From Roseburia sp. (GTDB lineage: Bacteria; Bacillota; Clostridia; Lachnospirales; Lachnospiraceae): DNA of 9,094 nucleotides. A program made the translations under genes and the position numbers. Within the stretch, counting starts at the first letter, position 1. Each line of letters starts with the position of its first letter. The stretch lies in assembly GCA_003483745.1 (NCBI GenBank), contig DMYD01000015.1, forward strand, positions 1 to 9,094, in the 5' to 3' direction. The notes under the pieces are model-generated. The model was given only the letters and a program-made list of their open reading frames with translations. It ran no database searches and was not told where the DNA came from. This document shows, piece by piece, positions 1 to 6,475 of this stretch.

Positions 1-16
1 GGATGTTTAACCATTC

Positions 17-886
17 ATGGCTAAAGTAAAGCTTCAGCTTTTAGACCGTGAACTGATAAACCGCTTTTTGAACTGGCTTGAAGAAACACGTAACTGTAAA
101 CCGGCTACCCGAAATCAGCGTCTGGCGGCAATACACTCTTTTTTTCGTTTTCTCATCATTGAATGCCCTGAAAAAATAGAACAGTGCCAGCAGATCCTTG
201 GCATACCCATGAAAAAAGTGGAACAGCCTTTAATAAAACATCTGTCTCTTGAAGGGACAAAGGCACTTCTGGAACAACCAGACGTTATGTCTCTCTCCGG
301 TCGTCGTGATAGTGTTTTGCTGACGCTTATGTATGATACAGGATGCCGTGTACAGGAACTGGTTGATTTAAGGGTTTGTGATATCACACTTGCGGATACT
401 GTAACCGTGAAACTAACCGGAAAAGGAGATAAAAGCAGGGTCGTACCTGTAATGGCGCCTACAGGACAGCTTATCAGACAATATATAGCTGAGAATCATC
501 TGGATACTGCACTCTACCGAAACCATCCTTTATTTACCAACAGGTCAGGTAAGAAAATAACTCGTGCCGGGATTACCTACATCCTTCAAAAATATGCTGA
601 ACAGGCATATCTTTCCGGACATGAAGATGTTGATCCCAAACTGACTCCACACTGTTTGCGCCATTCAAAGGCAATGCATCTGCTCCAGTCAGGGATAAAC
701 CTTATCTATATCCGAGATCTGCTTGGACATTCGGATGTATCAACCACGGAAGTTTACGCCAGAGCAGACGAAAAAATGAAACGTGAGGCTCTTGAAAATG
801 CTTATCAAAGTCCTTCAGACGGAGAAATGCCATCATGGCAGGAAGATAATGATCTTCTTAATTGGCTCAAAAACTTCGGTAAATAG
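17..886 (+). CDS. Tyrosine recombinase/integrase, N-terminally truncated
   Basis: This is a phage-integrase-fold tyrosine recombinase that would cut and rejoin DNA through a covalent phosphotyrosine. All the catalytic residues are visible: R111 (DTGCRVQEL), K136 (TGKGDKSR), H212 and R215 (PHCLRHS), H238 (LLGHSD) and Y247 (TTEVYARA). The catalytic domain spans about residues 75-255. Residues 10-50 are the second half of the SAM-like core-binding domain. Family members of this type, often found as two or three tandem integrase genes in Clostridial mobile elements (Tn554-like TnpA/TnpB arrangement), are about 330 residues, so roughly 45-55 N-terminal residues are missing. An in-frame TAA lies at 8-10, only two codons before the ATG, and no Shine-Dalgarno site precedes it. 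The protein is therefore probably the 3' part of a gene broken by a nonsense change, or a fragment; only 16 bases upstream are visible. The ending DLLNWLKNFGK matches the usual C-terminus of this group as I recall it. Confidence 0.85.
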   Translation: MAKVKLQLLDRELINRFLNWLEETRNCKPATRNQRLAAIHSFFRFLIIECPEKIEQCQQILGIPMKKVEQPLIKHLSLEGTKALLEQPDVMSLSGRRDSVLLTLMYDTGCRVQELVDLRVCDITLADTVTVKLTGKGDKSRVVPVMAPTGQLIRQYIAENHLDTALYRNHPLFTNRSGKKITRAGITYILQKYAEQAYLSGHEDVDPKLTPHCLRHSKAMHLLQSGINLIYIRDLLGHSDVSTTEVYARADEKMKREALENAYQSPSDGEMPSWQEDNDLLNWLKNFGK

Positions 887-896
887 CAACACCTAA

Positions 897-979
897 TTAT
901 GCAAAGTAATTGGAGAAAGAAATGCTGAATATATCAGGTTTCTGTTCTCCAACTTTCCATAATTACCTACTATGCATAA
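897..979. repeat. Structured inverted-repeat block just after the recombinase
   Basis: The core is a long imperfect hairpin at 910-952. TTGGAGAA (910-917) pairs with TTCTCCAA (945-952), then AGAAA (918-922) with TTTCT (939-943) around one bulged base, then CTGA (925-928) with TCAG (934-937). Outside it, TTATGCA (897-903) is the inverted copy of TGCATAA (973-979). It begins 11 bases after the recombinase stop and has no clear run of T residues, so it is not a plain intrinsic terminator. It may be an element-end or recombination site, or a structured 3' RNA. The pairing is directly visible; the role is inference. Confidence 0.6.
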
Positions 980-1082
980 CCTACTCCGCCCTTTCTGTTT
1001 ACAATTCCTAAAACCTTGCCCATACGTTTGCTTCCTTTCTCTTGTTGAATTTGTTATTTTGGTTACATTGGATTCTCATGCA

Positions 1083-1125
1083 GGCAGCGAGCCAAGGTCA
1101 GGCTTGCTGAACCTTGGCGACTGCC
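1083..1125. repeat. Stem-loop with two paired segments
   Basis: GGCAG (1083-1087) pairs with CTGCC (1121-1125), and GCCAAGGT (1091-1098) pairs perfectly with ACCTTGGC (1111-1118). Small internal loops separate the two stems, and a 12-base loop caps the hairpin. There is no run of T residues on either side, so it is unlikely to be a rho-independent terminator. It could be a protein-binding or recombination site, or an RNA structure. Confidence 0.6.
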
Positions 1126-1296
1126 ATGGTATCAATTTCATATGACACTTGGATAAAAGTAGGACTGTTCACTTGCCTCCTTCCACGTAAGAACACTATA
1201 GGTTACAATTTGGGAAAATAGATTTTGCACTAAAACTGAGATTGATTAGAAATGATAAATTTGAAATACACTTGAAAAATAGATTTTTAACTCCTT

Positions 1297-1458
1297 ATGG
1301 TATTTTAGTGTCAAGTTATCCGATTTCCCTTTTTCAGAATGAAAACTAGGTTGTTTTCATCCTGATTTGCCGTTTTCACAGCAACTTCTGTTTTGGACGA
1401 AATCAGCGGAACCCCTTGATTTTACTAGCTTCTCACTAACTTGACACTATAATACCAT
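1297..1458. repeat. 162-bp MITE-like segment bounded by 22-bp inverted repeats
   Basis: The arm at 1297-1318 starts ATGGTATT and ends GTGTCAAGTTA. The arm at 1437-1458 is its reverse complement with a single mismatch (T1304 against A1451). The 118 bases between them include a hairpin, CAGAATGAAAAC (1335-1346) with GTTTTCATCCTG (1353-1364). No target-site duplication is evident next to the arms. The right arm supplies the last seven codons of the subtilisin-like gene plus its stop. It may be a small non-autonomous element or the terminal structure of a larger one. Confidence 0.6.
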
Positions 1459-3100
1459 CAGCCCCCCACTCCCTGTTCGGATAAGTCCGGTTTTCCGGTT
1501 TGGCAGTGCCACGGATCAGCATATTTTTAATGGATGTATTTGATATGACCGTATTATTCTGATCTACGATCGCCCACTGCATGATCTGTGCACAGGCTCC
1601 CGCCGTGATTGCAGCAGCCGCACTCGTTCCTGTAAAGGTGATAAAATTGCCGCGAAGTCCGGGGCCATAGACATCCACTGCCGGTGCCACAAAATCCGGT
1701 TTAATCTCCCCGGTTGTCGTATATCCCCTGCCGGAATCTGCGTAAATACTGGTGTTAGACGCCTGATAACCGCCTACCGTGATAACCTGCCTTGCCGCAC
1801 TTGGGGATGTCAGTGTAATTTCAGGATTCGAACGAAGGAAAAAATTATTGCCATCCGTCAGTTCCTTAAGCGGCAGCCAGAGGTGATAATTTCCGGTAAC
1901 CGTCAGCTGAGGGAAAACACGGATCGTCCACAGCCCCGGTGTCGGTCGGATAAACCGGAAAAATATGAGCTGGCTAGTCGTCTCTTTCGTGTCGATCCGG
2001 TAATCCACCGTAATTGTCGTTCCCTCAAAAATGAAATTAAACTGCTCTGACGCCCCACGGCGTACCGGAATCCGTGGGATTTGTTCCCCCGACGGCGAAA
2101 TTACCGCAACCGTATACAATTCCGGTGCGGATGCCCACAACTCCACGAAAAAACCTTTTGTATTTTCTTCCACCGTGATTTCTGCATCCTCGTGTTCCAT
2201 CTCCCCAATGATACGTCCCTGAAAATGATGTCTTGCATTTGCCTCATTTCCTGCCGCTGCCACAACAGCACGCTTTCTTCTGCCGCAGATATAATTGAGG
2301 TAAGAAGGCAAAAATCCCTCACTGGCATGGCTTCCTGCACTGTTTCCAAGTGCTATGCATATGACAATCGGACGGTTTAAAATATTGGCAACTCCATTTA
2401 AATAGGAAACTGCCAGCATAATGTCATTTTCCTGATATGCCGGGACACCGTCTTTTACGAAAAAGAACTCTCTAAGATACTGTTTTGCCTCCTTTAATTT
2501 TACCATGATGATCTCAGACTGCGGCGCCGCTCCGATAAAATCACCATTTTCACTTTCACTTCCACATGCTACTCCGGCAAGAAATGTACCATGTCCGTTC
2601 GTGTCACGCGACGGCACGACACCAAACGGATTCTCCGAAAGAAGTGCTGCATTGATCTGTTCTTTTTTATACTCTGCCCCATACAAAATACCGGCGGGCG
2701 GTGTTCCATCCTGTATCGTCTGATCCCAGATGCGGACGATCCGGCTGCTCCCATCACTGTACCGGAATGCCGGATTCGTATAATCAATACCGGTATCAAT
2801 AAAACCAACCAGCACCCCCCGCCCTTTTAATGCAAGAATAGGCTGATTCTGCATTTTTAAAATACCGGACACCTCAAGCGCAGTCTGATCTAACAATCCA
2901 TAACACTTTGGAATCTCCGAGTATGAATATCCGCCTACGCTAAGTGGCGGCAGTCCCTCCATTGGATAATAAAAGATATCATACCCTTCATCTATTCTCT
3001 GGACGCACGCCCCAGCAACTGTCTGTTCACTTGTCTCTTCATAGGATACAATAAAATCAAAAAAATCTTCAGAGTACACCTGTTCCCTGCAATCCGCCAT
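1436..3100 (-). CDS. Csp-like S8 family serine protease (subtilase), C-terminus replaced
   Basis: This is a subtilisin-fold serine protease with a complete catalytic triad: D102 (GFIDTGIDY), H170 (NGHGTFLAG) and S493 (TGTSAAAA). The oxyanion Asn is N285 (AAGNEAN). An extra domain of about 130 residues (roughly 298-425) sits between the oxyanion Asn and the Ser, as in the Csp-like subtilases of Clostridia, whose CspA/B/C members act in spore germination. No signal peptide or lipobox is visible. At 554 residues it is slightly shorter than the usual 565-590. Relatives usually continue after the conserved WG with YG and a hydrophobic ending (WGYG-type); here the protein reads YPNREWGADGIIVSS, and the last seven codons plus stop lie in a 22-bp inverted-repeat arm. 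So the natural tail has probably been displaced. The triad is intact, so activity is still possible. The ATG at 3100 is supported by CCGGAG six bases upstream. Confidence 0.88.
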   Translation of the reverse strand: MADCREQVYSEDFFDFIVSYEETSEQTVAGACVQRIDEGYDIFYYPMEGLPPLSVGGYSYSEIPKCYGLLDQTALEVSGILKMQNQPILALKGRGVLVGFIDTGIDYTNPAFRYSDGSSRIVRIWDQTIQDGTPPAGILYGAEYKKEQINAALLSENPFGVVPSRDTNGHGTFLAGVACGSESENGDFIGAAPQSEIIMVKLKEAKQYLREFFFVKDGVPAYQENDIMLAVSYLNGVANILNRPIVICIALGNSAGSHASEGFLPSYLNYICGRRKRAVVAAAGNEANARHHFQGRIIGEMEHEDAEITVEENTKGFFVELWASAPELYTVAVISPSGEQIPRIPVRRGASEQFNFIFEGTTITVDYRIDTKETTSQLIFFRFIRPTPGLWTIRVFPQLTVTGNYHLWLPLKELTDGNNFFLRSNPEITLTSPSAARQVITVGGYQASNTSIYADSGRGYTTTGEIKPDFVAPAVDVYGPGLRGNFITFTGTSAAAAITAGACAQIMQWAIVDQNNTVISNTSIKNMLIRGTAKPENRTYPNREWGADGIIVSS

Positions 3101-3150
3101 AAAAAACTCCGGTCATCTATTCAATTACTAAATAGATGCCGGAATTTTTT
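3101..3150 (-). terminator. Hairpin terminator after clpX, overlapping the protease RBS
   Basis: CCGG plus CATCTATT (3109-3121, with T3113 bulged) pairs with AATAGATGCCGG (3131-3142). The structure looks bidirectional: T3145-3150 follow the stem on the plus strand, and A3101-3106 read as six T residues after it on the minus strand. For minus-strand transcription from the ClpX gene it is a good intrinsic terminator. Its T run ends directly at the protease ATG, and the protease Shine-Dalgarno bases (CCGGAG on the minus strand, 3107-3112) lie in the 3' arm of the stem. It could therefore terminate, or hide the ribosome binding site on read-through RNA. Confidence 0.75.
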
Positions 3151-3197
3151 ATTTTAGAACTATAAATATTATTCTAATTCGAATTTCTGTGACTGTC

Positions 3198-4760
3198 TTA
3201 TTCACCAGCTGCAATTTCCGGTTCCTTCTGTTCCTCAATCTGTGCACAGCCGCGCATGGTAATGAGCGGTCCGCCTTTTTTCTCCACATACTCCCTCGTA
3301 ATCGTCACCATACCGATGTTGTCATCTTTCGGGATCTCATACATAATATCGAGCATAAAGTCCTCGATGATCGCACGGAGTGCACGTGCGCCGACTTTCT
3401 TCTCCTTCGCCTGCTTTGCGATCGCCATCAGTGCCTCATCCTCAAATTCAAGTTTGACCTCATCCATGGTAAGCAGCTTCTGATACTGTTTTAAAATCGC
3501 ATTTTTCGGTTCTTTTAAAATGCGCACTAACATATCCTCTGTGAGTGCTTCTAAGGTAAACATGATCGGCAGACGTCCTAAGAACTCCGGTATCATACCA
3601 AATTTGCGCACATCCTCTGTGGTTACTTTCTGCAGAATGTTCTCATCCTGATCGTATTTGTCCTTTAATTCGGATTTAAAACCGATCGAAGCGGATTTAT
3701 TGAGACGCTCTTTAATAATATCCTCTAATTCCGGGAATGCGCCTCCACAGATAAACAGGATGTTTTTTGTATTGACCATTGTCATCGGTACCATGGCATT
3801 TTTGCTGCTGGCTCCGACAGGCACCTCAACTTCCGCACCCTCTAACAATTTCAGCATTCCCTGCTGTACGGACTCTCCGCTGACATCACGCTGATTGGTA
3901 TTGCGTTTTTTTGCAATCTTATCGATCTCATCGATAAAAATAATACCATGTTCTGCACGTTCAACATCATTATCCGCTGCAGCAAGCAGTTTGCTGACAA
4001 CACTCTCGATATCATCGCCGATATAGCCTGCCTCTGTGAGAGAAGTAGCATCTGTAATAGCGAGCGGTACATCTAAAAGTTTTGCAAGTGTCTTCACCAG
4101 ATAAGTCTTACCAGATCCGGTCGGTCCGATCATTAACATATTGGATTTTTCGATCTCGATGCCGTCTTTCTCATCGGAAGCAATTCTCTTATAGTGATTA
4201 TAAACAGCGACAGACATGACTTTCTTTGCATGCTCCTGTCCTACTATGTACTCATCTAATGATGCCTTGATTTTATGTGGTGCCGGGATCTTTTTGATAT
4301 CAAGTACCGGTTCTTTTTTGTCTTTCGGTTTCTTCTTTTTGAGTTTCTGGTTATTTGGAATAAATCCCTGCATACCCTGCAGATCTGACAGATTGATCAT
4401 GCTGATATTTGGCATCTTGCCCATATTCATATTCAGCATATCATCCATCGAAAATCCGGTCTGATTCATACTGTCAAATGTTTTCTGCATACAGTCCTGA
4501 CAGATACAGATATTGTTCGGTATCTTTATCATTTTTCCCGCAATATGCTCCGGCCGGCGGCAGATATAGCAGATGTCTTCATATTCCGGTTCTTTATCAT
4601 CCGACTGGTCTGCACTTGTCACTTCTGCCTGCACAGTTTCATTTGCTGATGCAGACTGGGTATCATCGCCGCTTTTCTGTCCGTTCATTTCTTCATTCTG
4701 ATCTGTGGATACGGTGGTTACTTCATCCTCAGTTACTTCTCTATAATCATTATTATTCAT
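3198..4760 (-). CDS. clpX: ClpX-type AAA+ unfoldase, divergent paralogue
   Basis: This is an ATP-dependent protein unfoldase that would feed substrates to ClpP. Order of parts: acidic, Ser/Thr-rich N-terminal extension (1-60); zinc-binding module C64-x2-C67-x19-C87-x2-C90; Met-rich segment (91-131); Lys-rich linker (139-149); AAA+ core. Visible motifs are Walker A GPTGSGKT (212-219), pore loop GYIG (245-248), Walker B IIFIDEID (273-280), ClpP-docking IGF (359-361), Arg finger R396 (PEFLGRLP) and sensor-2 R459 (GARALR). Standard ClpX is about 420 residues; this one is 520. The RKH pore loop of ordinary ClpX (GGRKHP) is absent, reading GASSKNA at 316-322. IGF is kept, so ClpP binding is likely while substrate choice may differ. 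I expect a second, standard clpX elsewhere in the genome. AGGAG at 4770-4774 supports the ATG, a sigma-A promoter lies upstream, and the gene appears monocistronic. Confidence 0.88.
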   Translation of the reverse strand: MNNNDYREVTEDEVTTVSTDQNEEMNGQKSGDDTQSASANETVQAEVTSADQSDDKEPEYEDICYICRRPEHIAGKMIKIPNNICICQDCMQKTFDSMNQTGFSMDDMLNMNMGKMPNISMINLSDLQGMQGFIPNNQKLKKKKPKDKKEPVLDIKKIPAPHKIKASLDEYIVGQEHAKKVMSVAVYNHYKRIASDEKDGIEIEKSNMLMIGPTGSGKTYLVKTLAKLLDVPLAITDATSLTEAGYIGDDIESVVSKLLAAADNDVERAEHGIIFIDEIDKIAKKRNTNQRDVSGESVQQGMLKLLEGAEVEVPVGASSKNAMVPMTMVNTKNILFICGGAFPELEDIIKERLNKSASIGFKSELKDKYDQDENILQKVTTEDVRKFGMIPEFLGRLPIMFTLEALTEDMLVRILKEPKNAILKQYQKLLTMDEVKLEFEDEALMAIAKQAKEKKVGARALRAIIEDFMLDIMYEIPKDDNIGMVTITREYVEKKGGPLITMRGCAQIEEQKEPEIAAGE

Positions 4761-4816
4761 CTGAATACTCTCCTAAATTCTTCCATATCTCTGCCTTAAG
4801 CAGACTTATTTAAGAC

Positions 4817-4845
4817 ATTGTACCGCAAAACATCTGCAATCACAA
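4817..4845 (-). promoter_or_regulatory. Sigma-A promoter of the ClpX gene
   Basis: Read on the minus strand, the -35 is TTGTGA (4840-4845) and the -10 is TACAAT (4817-4822), with an exact 17-bp spacer. Transcription would start near 4810, giving a leader of about 50 nt before the AGGAG site and the ATG at 4760. Confidence 0.65.
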
Positions 4846-4880
4846 GAAAATCAGGAAGATTTCATTTTTATTTAATGATT

Positions 4881-4920
4881 AAAAAATCCGGGCAGCCTTT
4901 CACCTGAAAGTCATACCCGG
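4881..4920 (-). terminator. Rho-independent terminator of the lipoprotein gene
   Basis: CCGGG (4888-4892) pairs with CCCGG (4916-4920), and CTTTC (4897-4901) pairs with GAAAG (4906-4910). On the minus strand the stem is followed by ATTTTTT (4881-4887). It lies 14 bases after the lipoprotein stop and separates that gene from the ClpX promoter. Confidence 0.85.
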
Positions 4921-4934
4921 AAATCTCTCATCCG

Positions 4935-5372
4935 TTATCTTGCACTATTATCAGTGGTATTGCCATTATTGTTATTATTTCCGGTCGCATCATCCACGCC
5001 GTTTTCCACACCATTGATAATGTCTTTTCCGGCATCCCCGATGCCGTCTACCACATCATCCACAACAGCACCACCATTTGTGTCTGTACCATTGGTGTTA
5101 TTTACCGTGCCATTTGCATTGGTATCATTCATATCCGTTGTATTTTCATTCACGGTATTGTTTTCTGTTGTTCCTATACCGTTTCCATTTTCAGTAGCAT
5201 TGACACCGTTATTCCTGTTTTCGTTCACCCGGTTTTCCGTACCGGTCGCAGGATTGTTTCCATTATTATTGGTATTTGTGTTGTTTCTGTTTGTGCCGCA
5301 TGCAGCCAGTGCACTAAGCGATAATGTAAGCACCATGCATGCCGCAAACATTTTGAATTTTTTCATGGTCAT
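4935..5372 (-). CDS. Asn/Thr-rich lipoprotein of unknown function
   Basis: Residues 3-24 form a lipoprotein signal peptide (basic KKFK, hydrophobic core, lipobox LAAC), with the lipidated cysteine at C25, so the protein should be anchored outside a membrane. Residues 26-100 are low complexity, dominated by Asn, Thr and Gly, and are probably disordered. Residues 102-128 are different: VVDDVVDGIGDAGKDI and the residues after it alternate hydrophobic and acidic positions and could form a short amphipathic helix. The tail is Asn-rich again. I recognise no named family. AGGAG (5377-5381) is only 4 nt from the ATG at 5372 and 10 nt from an in-frame ATG at 5366 (MKKFK), so either could be the start. 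A promoter of forespore type lies upstream and a clear terminator follows, so it is probably a single-gene transcript. A spore lipoprotein role is inference. Confidence 0.8.
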   Translation of the reverse strand: MTMKKFKMFAACMVLTLSLSALAACGTNRNNTNTNNNGNNPATGTENRVNENRNNGVNATENGNGIGTTENNTVNENTTDMNDTNANGTVNNTNGTDTNGGAVVDDVVDGIGDAGKDIINGVENGVDDATGNNNNNGNTTDNSAR

Positions 5373-5446
5373 TCTTCTCCTTTACTTTACAAGAAAATTA
5401 TTTGTAACTGTTCAAAAACTCTCTGAACCATTACCTTTTTCAAGGA

Positions 5447-5476
5447 TAGTATGACCAACTCTGCTATTTTCTATAC
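5447..5476 (-). promoter_or_regulatory. Candidate sigma-G-like promoter of the lipoprotein gene
   Basis: Read on the minus strand, GTATA (5472-5476, preceded by G) is followed after 18 bp by CATACTA (5447-5453). This resembles forespore sigma-G promoters as known from Bacillus. It overlaps the last codons of the upstream IclR gene and would give a leader of about 70 nt. No convincing sigma-A promoter was seen in the same gap. Short motifs like this occur by chance, so support is modest. Confidence 0.35.
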
Positions 5477-6246
5477 CAGCCTAATTCCATGGATAATTCT
5501 TCCTGTACATTTCTGATATCTGCGGATAGTTCCTCCATGCGCTCTCTTGTCATCCGGCTGGCCGGACCTGAAATACTGAATGCATACTTCACCTCATTAT
5601 GATAATCTCTGAGACTTGCAGCGATACAGCACACCCCTTCTTCATTTTCCTCATCATCAAGCGCATATCCATTCTTTTTTTCCTCTTTTAATACTCCAAG
5701 CATCTCGTCATAATCCGTGATCGTATGCTCTGTCTTTTTTTCGATGATACTCTCATTCCAGATCTGTCTGACTTCCGACTCCGGAAGTTCTGCCATGATT
5801 GCCTTACCCACACCGGAACAATACATCGGACGCACCATACCGACATGGGATGCCATACGGATCGTACCAATTTTTGCTTCTATTTTATAAATATATAAAA
5901 TATTATTCCCTTCCCGCTGGACTAAATGTACTGTTTCCCCACTGATATCCGACAAGCGCTCCATATATGGTTTTGCAACCTGTAAAATATCCATACGGTC
6001 AAGCATTTTTCCTGCCATGCTGACTATTTTACAGGAAAGCATATACTTCTGGGATACCTCATCCTGTTTTGCATATCCCATATAAACAAGTGACATCAAA
6101 AGACGATGTACCGTGCTCTTGTGAAGTCCCAACGCTGTGCTGATCTCCATCAGCCCCATCTCACCGTGATCTGCCAACATTTCCATTACCTGGAAAATAC
6201 GTTCTGCAGACTGCACCGGATTTTTTGTTTCTTTCTGTTCTGTCAT
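5464..6246 (-). CDS. IclR-family transcriptional regulator (KdgR-like)
   Basis: This 260-residue protein has the IclR layout. A winged helix-turn-helix spans about residues 10-70, with the recognition helix in LGLHKSTVHRLL (39-50). The effector-binding domain spans about 85-255 and carries the family signature around DDEENEEGVCCIAA (197-210). In this family a small acid or sugar-acid ligand is sensed by the C-terminal domain and changes DNA binding. The ATG at 6246 is chosen because GAGGT (6251-6255) precedes it and the protein then starts at normal family length; the frame is open 23 codons further up without a ribosome site. It is divergent from a KDPG aldolase remnant, and a palindrome of the kind bound by KdgR/IclR proteins lies in the gap. 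This suggests a repressor of 2-keto-3-deoxygluconate (pectin or uronate) catabolism. The family call is firm; the ligand is inferred. Confidence 0.88.
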   Translation of the reverse strand: MTEQKETKNPVQSAERIFQVMEMLADHGEMGLMEISTALGLHKSTVHRLLMSLVYMGYAKQDEVSQKYMLSCKIVSMAGKMLDRMDILQVAKPYMERLSDISGETVHLVQREGNNILYIYKIEAKIGTIRMASHVGMVRPMYCSGVGKAIMAELPESEVRQIWNESIIEKKTEHTITDYDEMLGVLKEEKKNGYALDDEENEEGVCCIAASLRDYHNEVKYAFSISGPASRMTRERMEELSADIRNVQEELSMELGWYRK

Positions 6247-6277
6247 AATTACCTCATATCCTATGTATGGTTTGATT

Positions 6278-6286
6278 ATTGTTTCA
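6278..6286. promoter_or_regulatory. Possible regulator half-site in the IclR leader
   Basis: ATTGTTTCA here (TGAAACAAT on the minus strand) repeats one arm and the centre of the palindrome at 6419-6431. It lies about 30 bases upstream of the IclR start codon, in its predicted leader, so it could support autoregulation. The opposite arm is poor. Confidence 0.25.
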
Positions 6287-6305
6287 CTATATAAAACTGT
6301 ATTTG

Positions 6306-6335
6306 AGCATAACATTGGATTTCAATAAAAGTCAA
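6306..6335 (-). promoter_or_regulatory. Candidate promoter of the IclR gene
   Basis: On the minus strand TTGACT (6330-6335) is followed after 18 bp by TATGCT (6306-6311). The -35 is good and the -10 is weak. It would start transcription near 6299, about 50 nt before the chosen ATG. Confidence 0.35.
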
Positions 6336-6372
6336 ATTTTGTTTTAAATGCGATATTTTCTTTCCTTGATTG

Positions 6373-6400
6373 TTGACAAGACCTCCCGTAATGTTATAAT
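6373..6400 (+). promoter_or_regulatory. Consensus sigma-A promoter facing the eda remnant
   Basis: A perfect -35 TTGACA (6373-6378) and a perfect -10 TATAAT (6395-6400) are separated by 16 bp, with an extended -10 TG at 6392-6393. This is the strongest promoter in the window. Transcription should begin near 6407, just upstream of the palindromic operator, so a bound repressor would block early elongation or promoter clearance. Confidence 0.85.
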
Positions 6401-6414
6401 ACTATTGCATTGTT

Positions 6415-6435
6415 ATACGAAACAATGTTTCATAT
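6415..6435. promoter_or_regulatory. Palindromic operator of IclR/KdgR type
   Basis: GAAACA (6419-6424), one central A, then TGTTTC (6426-6431) form a perfect 13-bp palindrome. It extends outward to 6415 and 6435 with one mismatch (C6418/A6432). KdgR and other IclR-family regulators recognise GAAAC/GTTTC-type palindromes. It lies directly downstream of a consensus promoter and opposite the IclR gene, so that gene's product is the likely ligand. Confidence 0.65.
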
Positions 6436-6475
6436 TGTGAAGCTTTGTTAAAAACCTTAAACTGATTCAAAATAG

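Larger units (their letters stand above)
887..1435. other. Gene-free stretch of probable mobile-element DNA
   Basis: No convincing reading frame is present in this 549-bp stretch on either strand. It holds, in order: the hairpin block at 897-979; a second stem-loop at 1083-1125; two copies of AAAATAGATTTT at 1215-1226 and 1276-1287; the left arm (1297-1318) of a 22-bp inverted repeat; and a small hairpin at 1335-1364. The density of repeats and its position between a recombinase and an interrupted gene suggest it is the non-coding right end of an inserted element. Confidence 0.5.

Noticed and set aside
1083..1125. Stem-loop as an intrinsic terminator for the recombinase
   Set aside because: No T run follows on either strand, and it is about 200 bases beyond the stop codon.
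1215..1287. Two copies of AAAATAGATTTT as a CRISPR or iteron array
   Set aside because: Only two 12-bp copies, A/T-rich and partly self-complementary, with no further regular spacing; chance is a fair explanation.
2081..2380. Overlapping open frames on both strands inside the subtilase
   Set aside because: They sit within a clearly coding protease frame and contain no family signature, so they are shadows.
4409..4813. Plus-strand open frame of 134 residues
   Set aside because: It is antisense to the N-terminal part of the ClpX gene and its promoter region; it shows no recognisable motif.
4954..5454. Long plus-strand open frame, 166 residues
   Set aside because: It is antisense to the lipoprotein gene. 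The Asn/Thr repeat codons read as Val/Ser/Pro-rich sequence on the other strand, and there is no ribosome site.
6246..6315. Upstream start adding 23 residues to the IclR protein
   Set aside because: No Shine-Dalgarno site precedes 6315, the extra residues are not family-like, and the ATG at 6246 has GAGGT before it. The region also carries the likely leader.
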